Source of the DNA: Ciona savignyi
Lineage: Eukaryota > Chordata > Ascidiacea > Phlebobranchia > Cionidae
Assembly (NCBI GenBank): GCA_000149265.1
Contig: CH003067.1
Span: 501,437 to 565,436 of the forward strand
Reading direction: 5' to 3'
Length of the DNA stretch: 64,000 bases
In this document: one piece after another, positions 30,997 through 43,090 of the stretch
Numbering within the stretch: the stretch's first letter is position 1
How the letters are laid out: every line of letters begins with the position of its first letter
Notes under the pieces: generated by a model
What the model was told of the DNA's origin: nothing
Database searches by the model: none
The model's input: only the letters and a program-made list of their open reading frames with translations
Made by a program: the position numbers and the translations under genes

Positions 30997-33041
30997 ATGG
31001 GTCCCATTTCAAAAATTGGGACACATATTGTTTTTGTCCGTTTTTTTTCTTTTTTTTTCGTCAAACGCTTGACAGGCATGGCATGTCGCCCCGACATTTA
31101 CCAGAAGGAATAATGAAATCGCAATGAAACTTGGTGATTTGTTGGATAACATGGTCTAGATATGCAGAAACTAAAATTTTGGGTGATAAATTTAGAGGAA
31201 TTCCCCTGAGACGTTAAAAACCAAAACGATATTTTTTTCTAAAAAAATAGCTTTTTTGGGCATAGCGCTTAAACGACAGCTTCAATTATAATCAGATTTG
31301 GTGAAATGTAAGTGCATTAGTAACTGATTTAACACTTGAAAAAAATAAAAAAAATTACCTAGGGAAATACCCTAAAAAATAAGATTTTGTTCTCAAATCA
31401 TGATTGTGACAGGCATGCCATATCGCTCCGACATCTATCAAAAGGAGTTATGGAATCGCAATAAAACTTGGTTATCTGTTAGATAACATGGTCTAGATCA
31501 GTGCTTCCCAAACTAGGGGTCGCGACCCCGACGGGGGTCGCAAGAAAAAAAATTGGGGTCGCAAAAGCTTCCTGTTTTTCATACAAATTGCTTATAATAC
31601 CCTACTTTATGCTTCGTAGCCTATTTATTAAAAAACTTTCTCTGAATTGAAACGGCATTATTGGCGTTTTTGACTACAGTATAAAGATACATTACAGTAT
31701 TACACTGTTAAATTCCGTCTGTAGTACTGTGACGAACTACCATTGTTACAGCATAATGTACATTATGTACACATTGAGCCACGGTTTGACTTACTGTGCA
31801 AAAACATGCAGAACCATGCAGCTCATTAAATAACAAACTCAGTTTTCGATCTTTGTAAATACTGTTGTTTGTCTGCTTTTTTACCGTACTCTTACATTCT
31901 TACAACTTAAAATAAGTTAAAAAGACAAAAAGGGGTCGTAAATTTTTTTGATAATGAGAAAAGGGTCGCTCGTAAAAAAGTTTGGGAAGCCCTGGTCTAG
32001 ATGAGCAAAAACAAAAATTTTGGGAGATAAAACCGGGGAAATTCCCCTGGGACGTTAAAAACCTAAACAGTATTTTTTTTCTAAAAAACTAGCTTTTTTG
32101 GGCATAGCGCTTAAACGGCTTCTCCAATTTAAATCAAATTTACTAGAATGTATGTGCATTAGTCACTGATTTAAGACTTAAAAAAATAAAAACATTACCT
32201 AGGAAAATACCCTAAAAGATAAGATTTTATTCTCAAATGATGATTGTGGCAGGCATGGCATGTCGCCCCGACATCTACTAAAAAGAGTAATGGAATCGCA
32301 ATGAAACTTGGTAATTTGTTAGACAACATTGCCTAGATATGCAGAAACAAACATGTTGGGTGATAAATTTAGGGGATTTCTCCTTGAACGTTAAAAACCA
32401 AAACGGTCATTTTTTCTAAAAAATTAGCTTTTTAGGCCATAGCGTTTGAACAGCTGCTCTAATTTTGGTCAGATTTGGTGGAATGCTGAATCGTTAGCCA
32501 CCCTTTGTTAATTAAAAGAAATAAAACATTTACTTAGGGTAACTCCCTTAAAAACGAAGATATGTCCCTGACTCGTGATTGTGACAAGCATGCCACATTG
32601 CACTGACATCTCCAACAAGGATTCGTCAAATTGGATTAAAACTTTAGGAATTGTTAGATAACATGACCAACATAATATGTAAAAACAGAAACTTATGTAC
32701 TGAGCCTATGGGGAATTCTCCGAAGCCATCAAAAACTAAATCGGGCTTTTTTAGGAATTTAGCTTCATTTTAATACAGCACTTGAAAAAAAGCTTTAATT
32801 TAAAACATTTGTGGTGAAACCTTCGTAAATCTAACACGATTGTTCTTTTTTTACCTACACATGGAGAAGAAGTTTGGTTTGATAACTATGGGACCCATGT
32901 GTTTATGCTTGCAGAAACAAAAACTACATACTCAGTGTATAAAATACAAAATGTGGTTAGGAACCATGTAGCATGAATATATGGCATACAACATGTGTTT
33001 TACAAATAGTGGTGGTTAAACACGTGGTTGACACTCTCTAG
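30997..33041 (-). mobile_element. Helentron-like non-autonomous element, complete
   Basis: One end is a stem-loop (A-T-G-G-G-T-C-C-C-A-T-T-T ... A-A-T-T-G-G-G-A-C) and the other is C-T-C-T-C-T-A-G followed by T. Inside are tandem units of about 330 bp. The flanks, read together, give G-G-T-C-T-G-T-T-T-A-T-T | T-A-C-T-T-G-C-T-G. This is uninterrupted at 5470-5490 and nearly so at 48300-48320, so this is a clean insertion at a TT site. A hAT-type element is nested at 31499-31994. It has no coding capacity. Confidence 0.75.
31499..31994. mobile_element. hAT-type non-autonomous element, 496 bp
   Basis: The ends are inverted: C-A-G-T-G-C-T-T-C-C-C-A-A-A-C-T and A-G-T-T-T-G-G-G-A-A-G-C-C-C-T-G. 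A G-G-G-G-T-C-G-C-G-A-C-C-C-C block follows the left end. Perfect 8-bp target duplications G-T-C-T-A-G-A-T lie at 31491-31498 and 31995-32002. The undisturbed target is visible in sister repeat units, for example near 31152. Confidence 0.92.
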
Positions 33042-33240
33042 TTTACTTGCTGTTTGGTCCGTCGTGCAAAGGACCCGTCAGCAAAAAGTGCTTCGTGACT
33101 TCATTTGAAGACGATAATTTCCTGTGCGGTTGGGCTAAATAAATGTATCTTTAAAAAAGTGCATTTAAAAGGTAAAACCTGGTCTTAGCGGACTTTTATT
33201 TCGTGACAGAATATAATATAACGTTTTTTGACAAATCTGT

Positions 33241-33280
33241 CCGGAAATGACCATGCAATCGCTTATCCCTTTATATATAT
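33241..33280 (+). promoter_or_regulatory. Family A core promoter at A7
   Basis: A C-C-G-G-A-A-A-T-G box (GGAA core, ETS-like) lies about 30 bases before T-T-A-T-A-T-A-T-A-T. That TATA stretch is about 75 bases upstream of the A7 start codon. The same order, box then TATA then about 80 bases to ATG, is seen upstream of A1, A5 and A6 and in the orphan promoter at 5.5-5.8 kb. Confidence 0.55.
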
Positions 33281-33352
33281 GAGTTTACGACCAAATAAGC
33301 AGTTTTAAAAATCGTTGACTTGAGTACTTACTGTTTGTACAACATCAAAGAG

Positions 33353-33696
33353 ATGTCACCGATACGGGTTTTGCTGTGTTTTGCCATCTTGGTGGCGTTT
33401 ATTGAAATTTGTGCTGCTGATCAGGAAAATAAGTAAGTCTCTTTCTTTTACGCAATTATTCGTACATTTCGTTTTTTAATATTTGCGTAAAGTTGTTTAC
33501 AAACCTAGTCTAATCTTCATGTTTTCGATCGCCGATTAGGATGGAGCGAGAAAGACGTTCGACAGAAGAAGAAATGCTGGATTTTGTTTCCGCTGATGAG
33601 GAGATCACAGATAACCAAGGAAGGGTGAAACGATCTATTAAAAGGCCGCCAATGGGGGGTTTCCTGTCACGTCGTAGAATTGGATTTAAAAACTAG
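33353..33696 (+). CDS. Family A secreted propeptide, copy A7
   Basis: This is the best plus-strand copy. Exon 1 is 33353-33432 and exon 2 is 33540-33696, with a 107-bp intron (GTAAGT donor, TTAG acceptor). The precursor is 78 aa. The signal peptide is M-S-P-I-R-V ... I-C-A-A. The acidic pro-region has M-E-R-E-R-R-S-T-E-E-E-M-L-D-F-V and ends Q-G-R-V-K-R. The 20-residue tail contains S-I-K-R-P-P-M-G-G-F and then L-S-R-R-R-I-G-F-K-N. That tail is more arginine-rich than the R-N-W-I-K type because the Trp codon context has changed. A conserved promoter lies upstream, and AATAAA is at 33836. All expected parts are present, making it the most convincing functional member. Confidence 0.8.
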
Positions 33697-34640
33697 TCGT
33701 TTAAAACATTCTGTAACTCATTTCCACTTTTCATTTTGATGTCACCTCAAAGCTCATTGTAAATGCAAGATTGTTAACACTTATCAGTATGATAATACGA
33801 TTCCATGTACAATCGCGTTGAATTTTAATGTTATAAATAAACAAACCTGATTGAAGCCTCAGTTACAATAATAAATGCTTAAGCGCCAGGTGTCTACACA
33901 AATTGGGTAAATTTGTCAGGATACAAATTTAACAATTTGTTTAGGGTGTTGTCCTGTTCTTTTGTGGCTAAAAGTTTCGAGCGACTGATTCATGTCCAGC
34001 AATTAATTAAAACCGGAACATGTGGCGTACAAACCTTAAACCTATTCTACACCTGCATGTACTTTAATGGAAAGCACCATGACGATCAAACAGAACAAAA
34101 TAAAGATCCAAGACATATTTAATTGACCTCAGCAACACATAGGTTTATAATTTGCTCATATCAGACTTTTGTACAGACATGGTGGTTCTTACAACTAAAA
34201 ATTCGACCGATTAGACAAAGGTACTGAATAGGGATCGTAAACCATTTTATGTCACCCAGTTCTACCGACGCTACTTTTTATTAACACGTAAGATGGACAA
34301 GGAAACGGGAGAATGTTTTTACAAATTATACTATACTAATACTACATTGACGTTTAAACAAAATATACAAGGCATGCAACCGACGTTTAAAACCCAAATT
34401 ATATAAATATGAGTAACAAATAACCTATGTGAAATACTAATTTTCCGACTCGGCATTTATCTAGGGATTTTTAGTAATTAAAAAAAATTGTTCATTCAAA
34501 AGGGTAATATATTGTTGTCAAATTTGTGCACAGCAGAATAAACAACTCATTATAATTTAAATTCTAGTACAGTTAAAGGAATTTGCTGTAGTTGAAATAT
34601 ACGTAATGTAATGCATATTAAAAAATCACAGGTCCAATTA
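33697..34640. repeat. A7 downstream flank and spacer
   Basis: Bases 33697-33900 are family A 3' flank and match 45523-45740. Bases 34130-34450 match 45770-46030. Bases 34430-34640 match 48078-48290. No gene is seen. Confidence 0.6.
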
Positions 34641-35260
34641 ATCATTAAGATGTGGCTCTGTTAATTTATTTTCTGTTTGGTCAGTCGTGCATAGGACCCG
34701 TCACCAAAAAGTGCTTCGTGATTTCTTTTGTAGACGATAATTTCCTGTTCGGTCGAGCTAAATAAATGATCTTTAAATACCTCCATTTAAAAAATAAAAT
34801 CTCTCTCGGCGGACCTTTATAGAAGTGACAGAATATGTCAAAACGATTTTTTGATCATTCGTCCCGAAAATAACCAGTTGATAATCCCCTTTGCGTGAAG
34901 GAACTAGTCGCTTAATGGACACTCTGTAACTCAATACCACTGTACATTTTTAAATCAACCCCAGGTTTAATGTAACTTTTGTATTATTAAATCTTATCAG
35001 TTTTTTTTTTAGGATTTCATGTATTTTCATATTACCACCAAATAAACAAACCTGATGGAAGTAAAATGATTTAAATAAACAAACCTGTTGGAAGTAAAAT
35101 GATAGTTGCAAAAGCGCCAGGTCTCTACACCAATGGTATAATTTGTTGTAGAAATAAATAGGTGATTCCCTTAACACTGTTGCCTTACTCATCGTTGATG
35201 CGATTAAAAATTGGTTCTGCATACTGGTAACCCATTATGGTAGCAGATTAAGCTCGAACT
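34641..35260 (+). pseudogene. Family A remnant, both exons deleted (copy 1)
   Basis: The 5' flank of a plus-strand family A unit (from G-C/T-T-C-T-G/T-T-T-T-G-G-T-C near 34670) is joined at about 34895 to the 3' flank (A-C-T-A-G-T-C-G-C-T-T-A). Both coding exons and the intron are missing. The copy at 48285-48880 has the same junction, so the deletion came before the duplication. Confidence 0.6.
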
Positions 35261-35344
35261 TTAACGATCAACGTAAGCATAAAACAGATAGTCCGATTGA
35301 TATGAATCTATATCTGTATACACTATACGAATAAAAATTTTCGA

Positions 35345-35600
35345 CCGATCGCTCGGTGGATTTGTGCGACACCTTTTAACCGAAAGATTGCAGGTACGCA
35401 ACTGGTCGCTATAGCTAGTGGTCGTGTCCATGGCCAAGCACTTAACAAACAATGCCGGATCCAATTGGGATTTATCAAATTGAATAAACGTGTGTTATAT
35501 TAGACACAATACACTGCAATAGCTCCGGTAACCCGACGGTGGGCGCAAGGTGATCTGACGATTGCCCGTGTGTTAACCGCGTCCGCTATATTTATTTCAG
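35345..35600 (+). mobile_element. tRNA-derived SINE, diverged copy
   Basis: It shares the order of landmarks with the copy at 60349: the promoter-like head, A-G-C-A-C-T-T-A-A-C, T-G-C-A-A-T-A-G-C-T-C-C-G-G-T-A-A-C-C-C-G-A and A-T-C-T-G-A-C-G-A-T-T. The tail is truncated. Confidence 0.65.
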
Positions 35601-35887
35601 TTTGTTTATTTAAAAAGTCGTTGTTTGGTCCTACAAATTGTTAGATATTTTTATCGCTTGTTTGGTCCTACAAATTGTATAACTTTTTTTTATCTGCATT
35701 ATCTTTCACGAACTAGACCGGGTTTTATTACGGGAACTAAAGGTCCGGCGAGACCGGGCTTTTAAGATAAATGCACATGTTTTTAGTCCAACGGAACATG
35801 AGGTTATTGTCTAAAAAAGTAACGAAGCACTTCTGAGTGTAGCGTCCATTGGATGACATGATGGTTTTTATAAGCTGGCGATAAATA

Positions 35888-36394
35888 CAGTAGAACCCCG
35901 GGCTTACCTGACCACCTATGGGACCGTGATCAAGCGGTCGCTGTTAGCGGGGTGGTCATGTTAGTGAATTTTGATTTGCTGCAAGTTGTCGTCGTATGCA
36001 GCTTAAACGTCTGCCATTTTTACTAAATTTTCACCAAATGACATTATTTTTATCTGATACTGCAGAATGAATTTATTACTGAAGTTTATCTTGTAGGATT
36101 CAGTTCTGATTGCCACATTTTTTATGCGTGCGCTCATTTATTCTTATTGTTTTGATCATAAAAAAAAATTAACCTTGTTATTTTGGTGACAAAGGGAAAT
36201 TATTTAGCACATGTGGTCACTTAAGCGGAGTCAAATTTGAAGTTTTGGACCACAATATGGCGGTCCTGGTCCGGAAACCGGGATGGTGCAACAGAATGCA
36301 ATGCATTACCATAGCAAATTATTTGGGACCGCACTAAAGTGGTCCTGATAATGAGGTGGTTGTGTTATCGAAGTGGTCAAGCGGGGTTCCACTG
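35888..36394. mobile_element. pogo/Tigger-like MITE, 507 bp
   Basis: The ends are C-A-G-T-A-G-A-A-C-C-C-C-G and C-G-G-G-G-T-T-C-C-A-C-T-G, with further inverted matches to G-A-C-C-A-C, flanked by TA on both sides. The interior repeats the theme of ggaccg/gtggtc motifs and is non-coding. Known pogo/Tigger elements have such ends and TA targets. Confidence 0.85.
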
Positions 36395-36599
36395 TACTTT
36401 GCTTGCTGTATCTGCTGGAAACGCCCGCTCAACAGTCAAGCGTTTAGAGTTTTCATTCTGGTGGTGAAATGTTCATAGAGAATTGACAGAAATACAGTCT
36501 TTGTTCCCTCAAAGGAAGTTTATAAATATTGTGTGGCACTTTTTTTTATAAATATTGTGTGGTGCAGTTAATATCTACGAGGTTTATTGATAGCTTACA

Positions 36600-36970
36600 G
36601 TAGGTATATAAAGAGGCTCCAAATACTTGGGGTGCGTACTGTATTCGTAGTATGCCTGGTGCGGCCTGTATTAATGGCATATCTTGGGAGTGCGTATTAT
36701 ATTCATGGTGAATCTGTACGTTGGGCTTTGTACGTTTTGTATACCTCGGGGGTGTGTACTATATTTGTTATTGTTATATGTCAGGGAAGTGCGCACTGTA
36801 TTCGTGGAATGCAATTGGTTTGGGCACCGTTTTCATAACGTAACTGACACTAAGGCAGTGAGCACTGTATTTGTGGAAAGCCTGGGGATTATGCACTGCA
36901 TTTATAGTATGGAGGGGTGTGTCATGTCTTTGTGGTATTGTTTGATTTTGTGCTTTACACCGTATTTGTA
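36600..36970. repeat. Degenerate minisatellite, about 40-45 bp unit
   Basis: Loose repeats of G-T-G-C-G-T-A-C-T-G-T-A-T-T-C-G-T-A with a following G-rich stretch occur about seven to eight times. Small open frames across it are by-products of the repeat. Confidence 0.6.
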
Positions 36971-37432
36971 GTCAGTCTGAAAAAAGTACATTGTACTAAA
37001 GTCCATCCCAAGTATTAAAAGTACTTTGAACGTAATTAAATGCCTTCGAAGTGTGTTTTTTTAAACGATTTCAACCTTTGTTTTTTTCTATATACCGTGC
37101 GTATTTACTGGCGTTTTTAAACTACTGTCTGTACTTTGCCGTTTCAATTTACTTATTTTATTAATAACTGTGGTATACTTCTTTAATGTTATTAAAGAGC
37201 AAAAAAACTAAACAAAACAGGGTACCCGCCAAGACATTCCACAAACAAAAGGCACGCAACCAAGGCATATAAAAATAACAAAGTACCACACCCTGGTAAA
37301 GGACCTAGGCGTATACCACAACTACAGGGCACACCACTGCATAACAAGAATACAAGACATTACACTCTTGAAATAGACAAGTACAATGCACACCAACATG
37401 AAATAACACAATCAACTAGAAACTAGATAGTG
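36971..37432. other. Gene-less AT-rich spacer
   Basis: I see no coding frame, RNA gene or clear repeat in this stretch. Confidence 0.4.
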
Positions 37433-37809
37433 TCAACCACAAGCTTAACCACTATTATTCTAAAAACACAATTTGTATGCTATGTGTTTATGCAAGCAGG
37501 GTCCCTCACCATATTTGGTGTATTTTATATCATGAGCATGTAATCTGCAACCATAAACGCATGGGTACCTGAGGTAATAATTCGATCTTGTTATCCATGT
37601 CCATTACACAATATATGTTTATTGTCAGATATGTGCACGTCAGGTCCGTGTTGTCCAACATTCTAGACAGTTTATGCGGACGTGTTATCCAACATTCTAG
37701 ACAGTTTATACCATAATTGTGGATTACGGACACTCCTCGCATCAATATATAACATACAAAATGTGTTTTACAAATAGTGCAGGTTAAACACGTGGTTGAC
37801 ACTCTCTAG
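37433..37809. mobile_element. Short Helentron-derived element with two CTAG ends
   Basis: The left end is C-T-A-G-A-T-A-G-T-G-T-C-A-A-C-C and the right end is its complement, C-T-C-T-C-T-A-G. The left half matches the first 150 bp of the element at 9406. Internal tandem units are absent, making it a deletion derivative of the type at 29185. Confidence 0.65.
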
Positions 37810-40800
37810 TATTTTATTTAAATTCACGGCTCTAAAACTTCACTGTTTCTGTCAAAGAAACCGCATTTTTGCTGAATTTATCTTCGGTAAATTACACACA
37901 GTGCTGGATATTTGGTTTGGTTATTTACATTATTCTAAAGATTTAGATTGTTTTAAAGATCTTTCCACAAAGTCATCAAATGACGCAACCAATTAAAATT
38001 AATGCTTTTAACTTCACGCAAGTTGGTTTCGTTGTAACGAAGTGTATCAAGTGTCATGTACTATTGACATTGTTGTGTTATAATTGCATTCTCCTTTTCC
38101 ATTTTCTTTGGTTTCTATATAAACTGTTACGCTTAACGCATCAAGACCCCATTGGGGAAAAACGTGACGTCACCATCATCTGTGTTTCATTAAGTTGTAT
38201 AGATAAACAATTAACCATTAAATATAAAATATTTAAGCTATGCGATGAGTAGACAATCATTAATGGGTTTCTTTTAAAAAGTACAGTATATTTAAATACG
38301 ATCCTTCTTACCATCTTTATACGCCCGAATATAAAACCAAAGACAATGCATTTTTACAAGTCATTATATTATACAATTAATGCCTTTAACTACATGCAAT
38401 TTAGTTTCGTTTGAAATACAAGTGTATTAAGGATCATGTACTATTGACGTTGTTGTATTATGTATGTATTATTATTTTTCCATTTTGTTTGGCAACACCT
38501 GTTTGTGTTAAGTTATGGGAGTGGACATTTAACCATGAGAAATGAAATTCTGAAGCTAGGCGATGAGTAAACAGTCATAGATTGCTCTTGAAGGATGTAG
38601 AGTTTCCTGAACGTCTATACGTCAATTTGATGGTTCTTTTACAACATGTTTTGAAAGCGTTTGAGCTGAACTGAAAGTATCTTAAATTTTATTTAAATCA
38701 AATTTGGTCGGTTAGGTTAAAAACTATACATCCTTTATCAGCTTAATTTTTAGATGTTGTTCGAACTGAATCTATCGTTTAGAGTCCGGGAAAAATTATC
38801 TTTGCAGATATTCATTGTGTGGAGGGTCGTATGTTATTATACTTTTGAAAAGACGCGCAATTGATAACTGTCTATTCATCGCATAACTTTAGTATTTCAT
38901 TTCTCATGTCTAATTGCCCATCTTAATTGCCCATCCGCATATCAATAAAGGATATATCTAACCTAACCGGCTAAATTTGATTTAAATAAAATTTAAGTTA
39001 CTTTCAGTTCAGCTCAAACGCGTTCAAAACATGTTGTGACAGAAACATCAAAGTGCCGAATAGACATACAGGAAACTTTACATCCTTCAAGGGCAATCTA
39101 TGACTGTCTACTCATCGCAACTTTAGTATTAAATTTCTCATGGTTAAGTGTTTATCCTTACGACTTAACACAAACAGGTGGTGGCAACGTCCCGTTTTTT
39201 TTAATATCTATTTGTTGTTCTCGGCGTTTTTATTAAAACCAAACAAAATGTAAAAGGGAGAATACATACATAACTCAACAATGTCAATAGTACATAAACC
39301 TTGATACATTTGTCGTTACAACGAAAATAAATTACATGTTATTGTCAGATATGTGCACGTCAGGTTCGTGTTATCCAACAGACAGTTTATGCCATAATTG
39401 TGGATTAGGGACCCTCCTCGCATCAATATATATCATACAAAATGTGTTTTGCAAATAGTGCTGGTTAAAAACGTGGTTGACACTCTCTAGTATTTTATTT
39501 AAATTCACGGCTCTTAAACTTCACTGTTTTTGTGAAAGAAACCGCATTTTTGCTGAATTTATCTTCGGTAAATTACACACAGTGCTTGATATTTGGTTTG
39601 GTTATTTACATTGTTCTCAAGATTTAGATTGTTCTAAAGATCTTTCCACAAAGTCTTCAAATGACGAAACCAATTATTGCTTTTAACTCCACGCAAGTTG
39701 ATTTCGTTGTAACGAAAATTGTATCAAGTGTCATGTACTACTAATATTGTTGTGTTAGAATTGCATTCCCTTTTCAATTTTCTTTGGTTTCTATATAACT
39801 TATTACGCTTAACGCAGCAAGATCCCATTCGGGAAAAACGTGACGCCGGTCCACCTGTGTTGTATTAAGTTGTAAGGATAAACAATTAACCATTAAATAT
39901 AAAATACTTAAGCTATGCGATGAGTAGACAATCATTAATGGGCTTCTTTTAAAAAGTATAATTAAATACGATCCTTCTTACCATGTATACGCCCGAATAT
40001 AAAACCAAAGACAATGCATTTTTACAAGTCATTATATTATACAACCAATGCATTCTTTTAACTACATGCAATTTAGTTTCGTTTCAAATACAAGTGTATT
40101 AAGGTCATGTACCATTGACGTTGTTGTGTTATGTATGTATTCTTCTTTTTCCATTTTGTTTGGCAACACCTGTATGTGTTAAGTTAGGGGAGTGGACATT
40201 TAACCATGAGAAATGAAATTCTGAAGCTATGCGATGAGTAGACAGTCATAGATTGCTCTTGAAGGACGTAGAGTTTCATGTATGTAATTTGGCAATTTAA
40301 TGAAGGATGTAGAGTTTCCTGAACGTCTATTTGGCAATTTGATGGTTCTTTCACAACATGTTTTGAACGCGTTTGAGCTGAACTGAAACTATCTTAAATT
40401 TTATTTAAATCAAATTTGGTCGGTTAGGTTAGAAACTATACATCCTTTATCAGCTTAATTTTAAGATGTTGTTCGAACTGAATCTATCGTTTAGAGACCG
40501 GGAGAAATTATCTTTGCAGATATTTATTGTGTGGAGGGTCGTATGTTGTTATACTTTTGAAAATACGCGCAATTGATAACTGTCTATTTATCGCATAACT
40601 TTAGTATTTCATTTCTCATGTTTAGTTGCCCATCTTATTTGCCCATCCGCAAATCAATAAAGGATATATCTAACCTAACCGGCTAAATTTGATTTAAATA
40701 AAATTTAAGATACTTTCAGTTCAGCTCAAACGCGTTCAAAACATGTTGTGACAGAAACATCAAATTGCCGAATAGACATTCAGGAAACTCTACATCCTTC

Positions 40801-43090
40801 ATCGAATTGCCAAATTTACATACAGGAAACTCTACGTCCTTTAAGAGCAATCTATGACTGTCTACTCATCGCAACTTTAGTATTTCATTTCTCATGGTTA
40901 AGTGTTTATCCTCAGGACTTGCAACAAACAGGTGGTGGCAACGTCCCGTTTTTTTAATATCCATTTGTTGATTTGGGCGCGTTTATTAAAACAAAACAAA
41001 ATGTAAAAAGGAGAATACATACATAACACAACAATGTCATTAGTACATGAACCTTGATACATTTGTCGTTACAACGAAAATAAATTACATGTTATTGTTA
41101 GATATGTGCACGTCAGGTTCCTGTTATTCAACATTCTAGACAGTTTATGCGGACTGCCATAATTGTGGATTAGGGACCATCCTCGCATCAATATATATCA
41201 TACAAAATGTGTTACAAATAGTGCTGGTTAAAAACGTGGTTGACACTCTCTAGTATTTTATTTAAATTCACGGCTTTTAAACTTCACTGTTTTTGTGAAA
41301 GAAACGGCATTTTTTCTGAATTCATCTTCGGTAAATTACACACAGTGCTTGATATTTGGTTTGGTTATTTACATTGTTTTAAAGATTTACATTGTTCTAA
41401 ATATCTTTCCACAAAGTCTTCAAATGACGCAACCAATTAATGCTTTTAACTTCACGCAAGTTAGTTTCGTTGTAACGAAAATTGTATCAAGTGTAATGTA
41501 CTATTGATATTGTTGTGTTATAATTGCATTCCCTTTTCAATTTTCTTTGGTTTCTATATAACTTATTACGCTTAACGCAGCAAGATCCCATTCGGGAAAA
41601 ACGTGACGCCGGTCCACCTGTGTTGTTTTAAGTTGTAAGGATAAACAATTAACCATTAAATATAAAATACTAAAGCTATGCGATGAGTAGACAATCATTA
41701 ATGGGCTTTTTTTTAAAAAGTATAATTAAATACGATCCTTCTTACTTTGTTACGCCCGAATATAAAACCAAAGACAATGTATTTTTACAAGTCATTATAT
41801 TATACAACCAATGCATTCTTTTAACTACATGGAATTAAGTTTCGTTTCAAATACAAGTGTATTAAGGTCATGTACTATTGACGTTGTTGTGTTATGTATG
41901 TATTCTTCTTTTTCCATTTTGTTTGGCAACACCTGTTTGTGTTAAGTTATGGGAGTGGACATTTAACCATGAGAAATGAAATTCTGAAGCGATGCGTTGA
42001 GTAGACAGTCATAGATTGCTCTTGAAGGACGTAGAGTTTCATGTATGTAATTTGGCAATTTGATGAAGGATGTAGAGTTTCCTGAACGCCTATTCGTCAA
42101 TTTGATGGTTGTTTCACAACATGTTTTAAAAGCGTTTGAGCTAACCTGAAAGTATCTTAAATTTTATTTAAATCAAATTTGGTCGGTTAGGTTAGAAACT
42201 ATACATCCTTTATCAGCTTAATTTTAAGATGTTGTTCGAACTGAATCTATTGTTTAGAGACCGGGAGAAATTATCTTTGCAGATATTCATGGTGTGGAGG
42301 GTCGTATGTTATTATACTTTTGAGAATAAGCGCAATTGATAACTGTCTATTCGTCGCATAGCTTAAGTATTTCATTTCTCATGTTTAATTGCCCATCCGC
42401 AAATCAATAAAGGATATATCTAACCTAACCGGCTAAATTTGATTTAAATAAAGTTTAATATACTTTCAGTTCAGCTCAAACGCGTTCAAAACATGTTGTG
42501 ACAGAAACATCAAATTGACGAAGAGACGTTCAGGAAACTGTACATCCTTCATCAAATGCCCGAATAGACATTAAGGAAACTTTACATCCTCCAAGAGCAA
42601 TCTATAATTGTCTACTCATCGCATAGCTTTAGTATAGTGTTTCCCAACCCGAGGTCTCAAATGGGTTCGTGGACGGTTTAAATGAGTCCGCAAGCACATC
42701 AACAATTTACAAAACTTTTATTTGTTTTTGATCGTTATAAACAGCAGTGATATGTTTTTATCAACGAGTGATTGTAACTTAAGGTGATTTAGTTTTGTAG
42801 TGTCCTGTAGTGTATCATATGCACATAGTCCAGTTACGCTACACTTTTGACTTACGCTAATTGAAAATTGATGCACTTTGAGTCCGCAAAGACTTTCGCT
42901 GGTAAGGAAATAGGCCGCGACCAAAAAAGGTTGGGAAACCCGGCTTTAGTATTTCATTTCTTATGGTTAATTGTTTGTCCTTACGACTTAACACAAACAG
43001 GTGTTGCCAACGTCCCGATTTTTACATATCCACTTGTTGTTCTGTGCGAGTTAATTAAAACAGAACAAAATGTAAAAAAGAAATACATAC
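37810..43090. repeat. Tandem array, about 1.7 kb x 3, with internal inverted repeats
   Basis: The units start at 37810, 39491 and 41254, each beginning T-A-T-T-T-T-A-T-T-T-A-A-A-T-T-C-A-C-G-G right after a C-T-C-T-C-T-A-G end. Each unit holds an inverted pair of about 250 bp arms, for example 38530-38720 against 38960-39170. Each also has the T-T-T-G-G-T-C-G-G-T-T-A-G-G-T-T motif. The similar short open frames at the unit starts (37796, 39477, 41240) have differing ends and no start-site support. I see no gene. The third unit is interrupted by a hAT-type element. Confidence 0.85.
42635..42943. mobile_element. hAT-type non-autonomous element, 309 bp
   Basis: The ends are T-A-G-T-G-T-T-T-C-C-C-A-A-C-C-C and G-G-T-T-G-G-G-A-A-A-C-C-C-G-G. 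Perfect 8-bp duplications C-T-T-T-A-G-T-A lie at 42627-42634 and 42944-42951. The two other array units carry the uninterrupted site (near 39120 and 40875), so the insertion came after the array formed. Confidence 0.92.

Noticed and set aside
36587..36971. Two overlapping 83-95 codon frames
   Set aside because: They lie in the degenerate minisatellite and are repetitive in any frame.
37796..41507. Three similar open frames (about 66-70 codons) at the start of each 1.7-kb unit
   Set aside because: They begin inside the transposon terminus and differ at their ends. Similarity follows from the tandem duplication.
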